A stretch of DNA of 32,289 bases from Chloroflexota bacterium. GTDB lineage: Bacteria > Chloroflexota > Dehalococcoidia > JACQUA01. How positions within the stretch are numbered: position 1 is the first letter of the stretch; each line of letters begins with the position of its first letter. The position numbers and the translations under genes are program-made. The stretch lies in contig JACQUA010000023.1 in NCBI GenBank assembly GCA_016210565.1, positions 1 through 32,289 on the forward strand, written 5' to 3'. The notes under the pieces are model-generated. The model saw only the letters and a list, made by a program, of their open reading frames with translations. It did not search any database and was not told where the DNA came from. Below are positions 32,033 to 32,289 of the stretch, in pieces.

Positions 32033-32289
32033 ATCCCATTCGAAACCGGCCGTGCCAAGAAGTCCAGCCAAATCCGAAATCCGAAGCACGAAATCCGAAA
32101 CAATATCGAAATCCCAATGGTCCAATGTTCAAAACAGGCCGCGTCAGACGTTGAGATTGGGAAATTCCATCCAATGGGTTCGGACCTATCTGCGTTTCGG
32201 ATTTTGGTATTCGTATTTGCTCAGAAAATAGGCTGTCACCCTGAGCCGGAGCCCTGAGCGAAGCGAAGGGGCAGTCGAAGGGTCTTTCG
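32033..32289. repeat. Terminal intergenic stretch with low-complexity words and repeat family A (partial)
   Basis: After the Fe-S subunit come tandem-like words CCGAAATCCGAAGCACGAAA (about 32072-32105). A family A copy starts at 32234 (TGTCACCCTGAGCCGGAGCC) and is cut by the window end. No start of a large hydroxylase subunit is seen. Confidence 0.75.

Overview
The window looks like a chromosomal fragment of a GC-rich, metabolically versatile anaerobe or facultative anaerobe. Candidates are an uncultured Chloroflexota (Dehalococcoidia-like) or a deltaproteobacterium-like lineage. This is inferred from the gene set (liv-type transporter with embedded acyl-CoA ligases, UbiD, DUF362 next to a NapH/NapG protein, CoxM/CoxS-type subunits, many orphan binding-protein lipoproteins) and from the heavy load of hairpin repeats between genes. 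No rRNA, tRNA, phage or clear insertion sequence was seen.

Layout. 1-4610 (+): a DUF35 Zn-ribbon/OB protein, a bicupin, an Fe3+/polyamine-type solute-binding lipoprotein and a nitroreductase, separated by repeat-rich gaps. 4840-18394 (-): a long co-directional run, in transcription order a PyrK-like and PyrD-like pair, a glutamate mutase epsilon-like protein, a long selenoprotein, a solute-binding lipoprotein coupled to it by ATGA, a small unknown protein, a second solute-binding lipoprotein, a UbiD decarboxylase, a Tat lipoprotein of the DUF362 family and a membrane NapH-NapG fusion. 18615-19296 (-): an XRE regulator with an operator over its promoter, followed by a decayed restriction-endonuclease-like gene. 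19837-30080 (+): livG, livF, a PaaK-like ligase, a long-chain acyl-CoA synthetase, livH, livM and two tandem LivK-type lipoproteins. 30467-32032 (+): FAD and [2Fe-2S] subunits of a molybdenum hydroxylase, whose large subunit would lie outside the window.

Main result. What reads as two separate genes at 12816-14468 and 14490-14783 is one selenoprotein gene. The in-frame UGA at 14490-14492 sits in a U-A-S-C motif of the UGSC family, and a SECIS-like hairpin lies 12 nt downstream of it. The 655-residue product has three parts: a UGSC selenocysteine domain, a large conserved domain of unknown function, and a C-terminal ferredoxin:thioredoxin-reductase-like [4Fe-4S] domain. Upstream in the same orientation is a glutamate mutase epsilon homologue that has lost nearly all the known glutamate-binding residues and has no B12-binding partner here. 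Upstream of that is a PyrD/PyrK pair with altered orotate-site residues. Together these suggest an undescribed redox and carbon-skeleton pathway.

The right half fits uptake of organic (possibly aromatic or branched) acids followed by activation to CoA thioesters. UbiD decarboxylation and a molybdenum hydroxylase would fit degradation of aromatic or heterocyclic carboxylates. That pathway assignment is inference; the individual family assignments are mostly secure.
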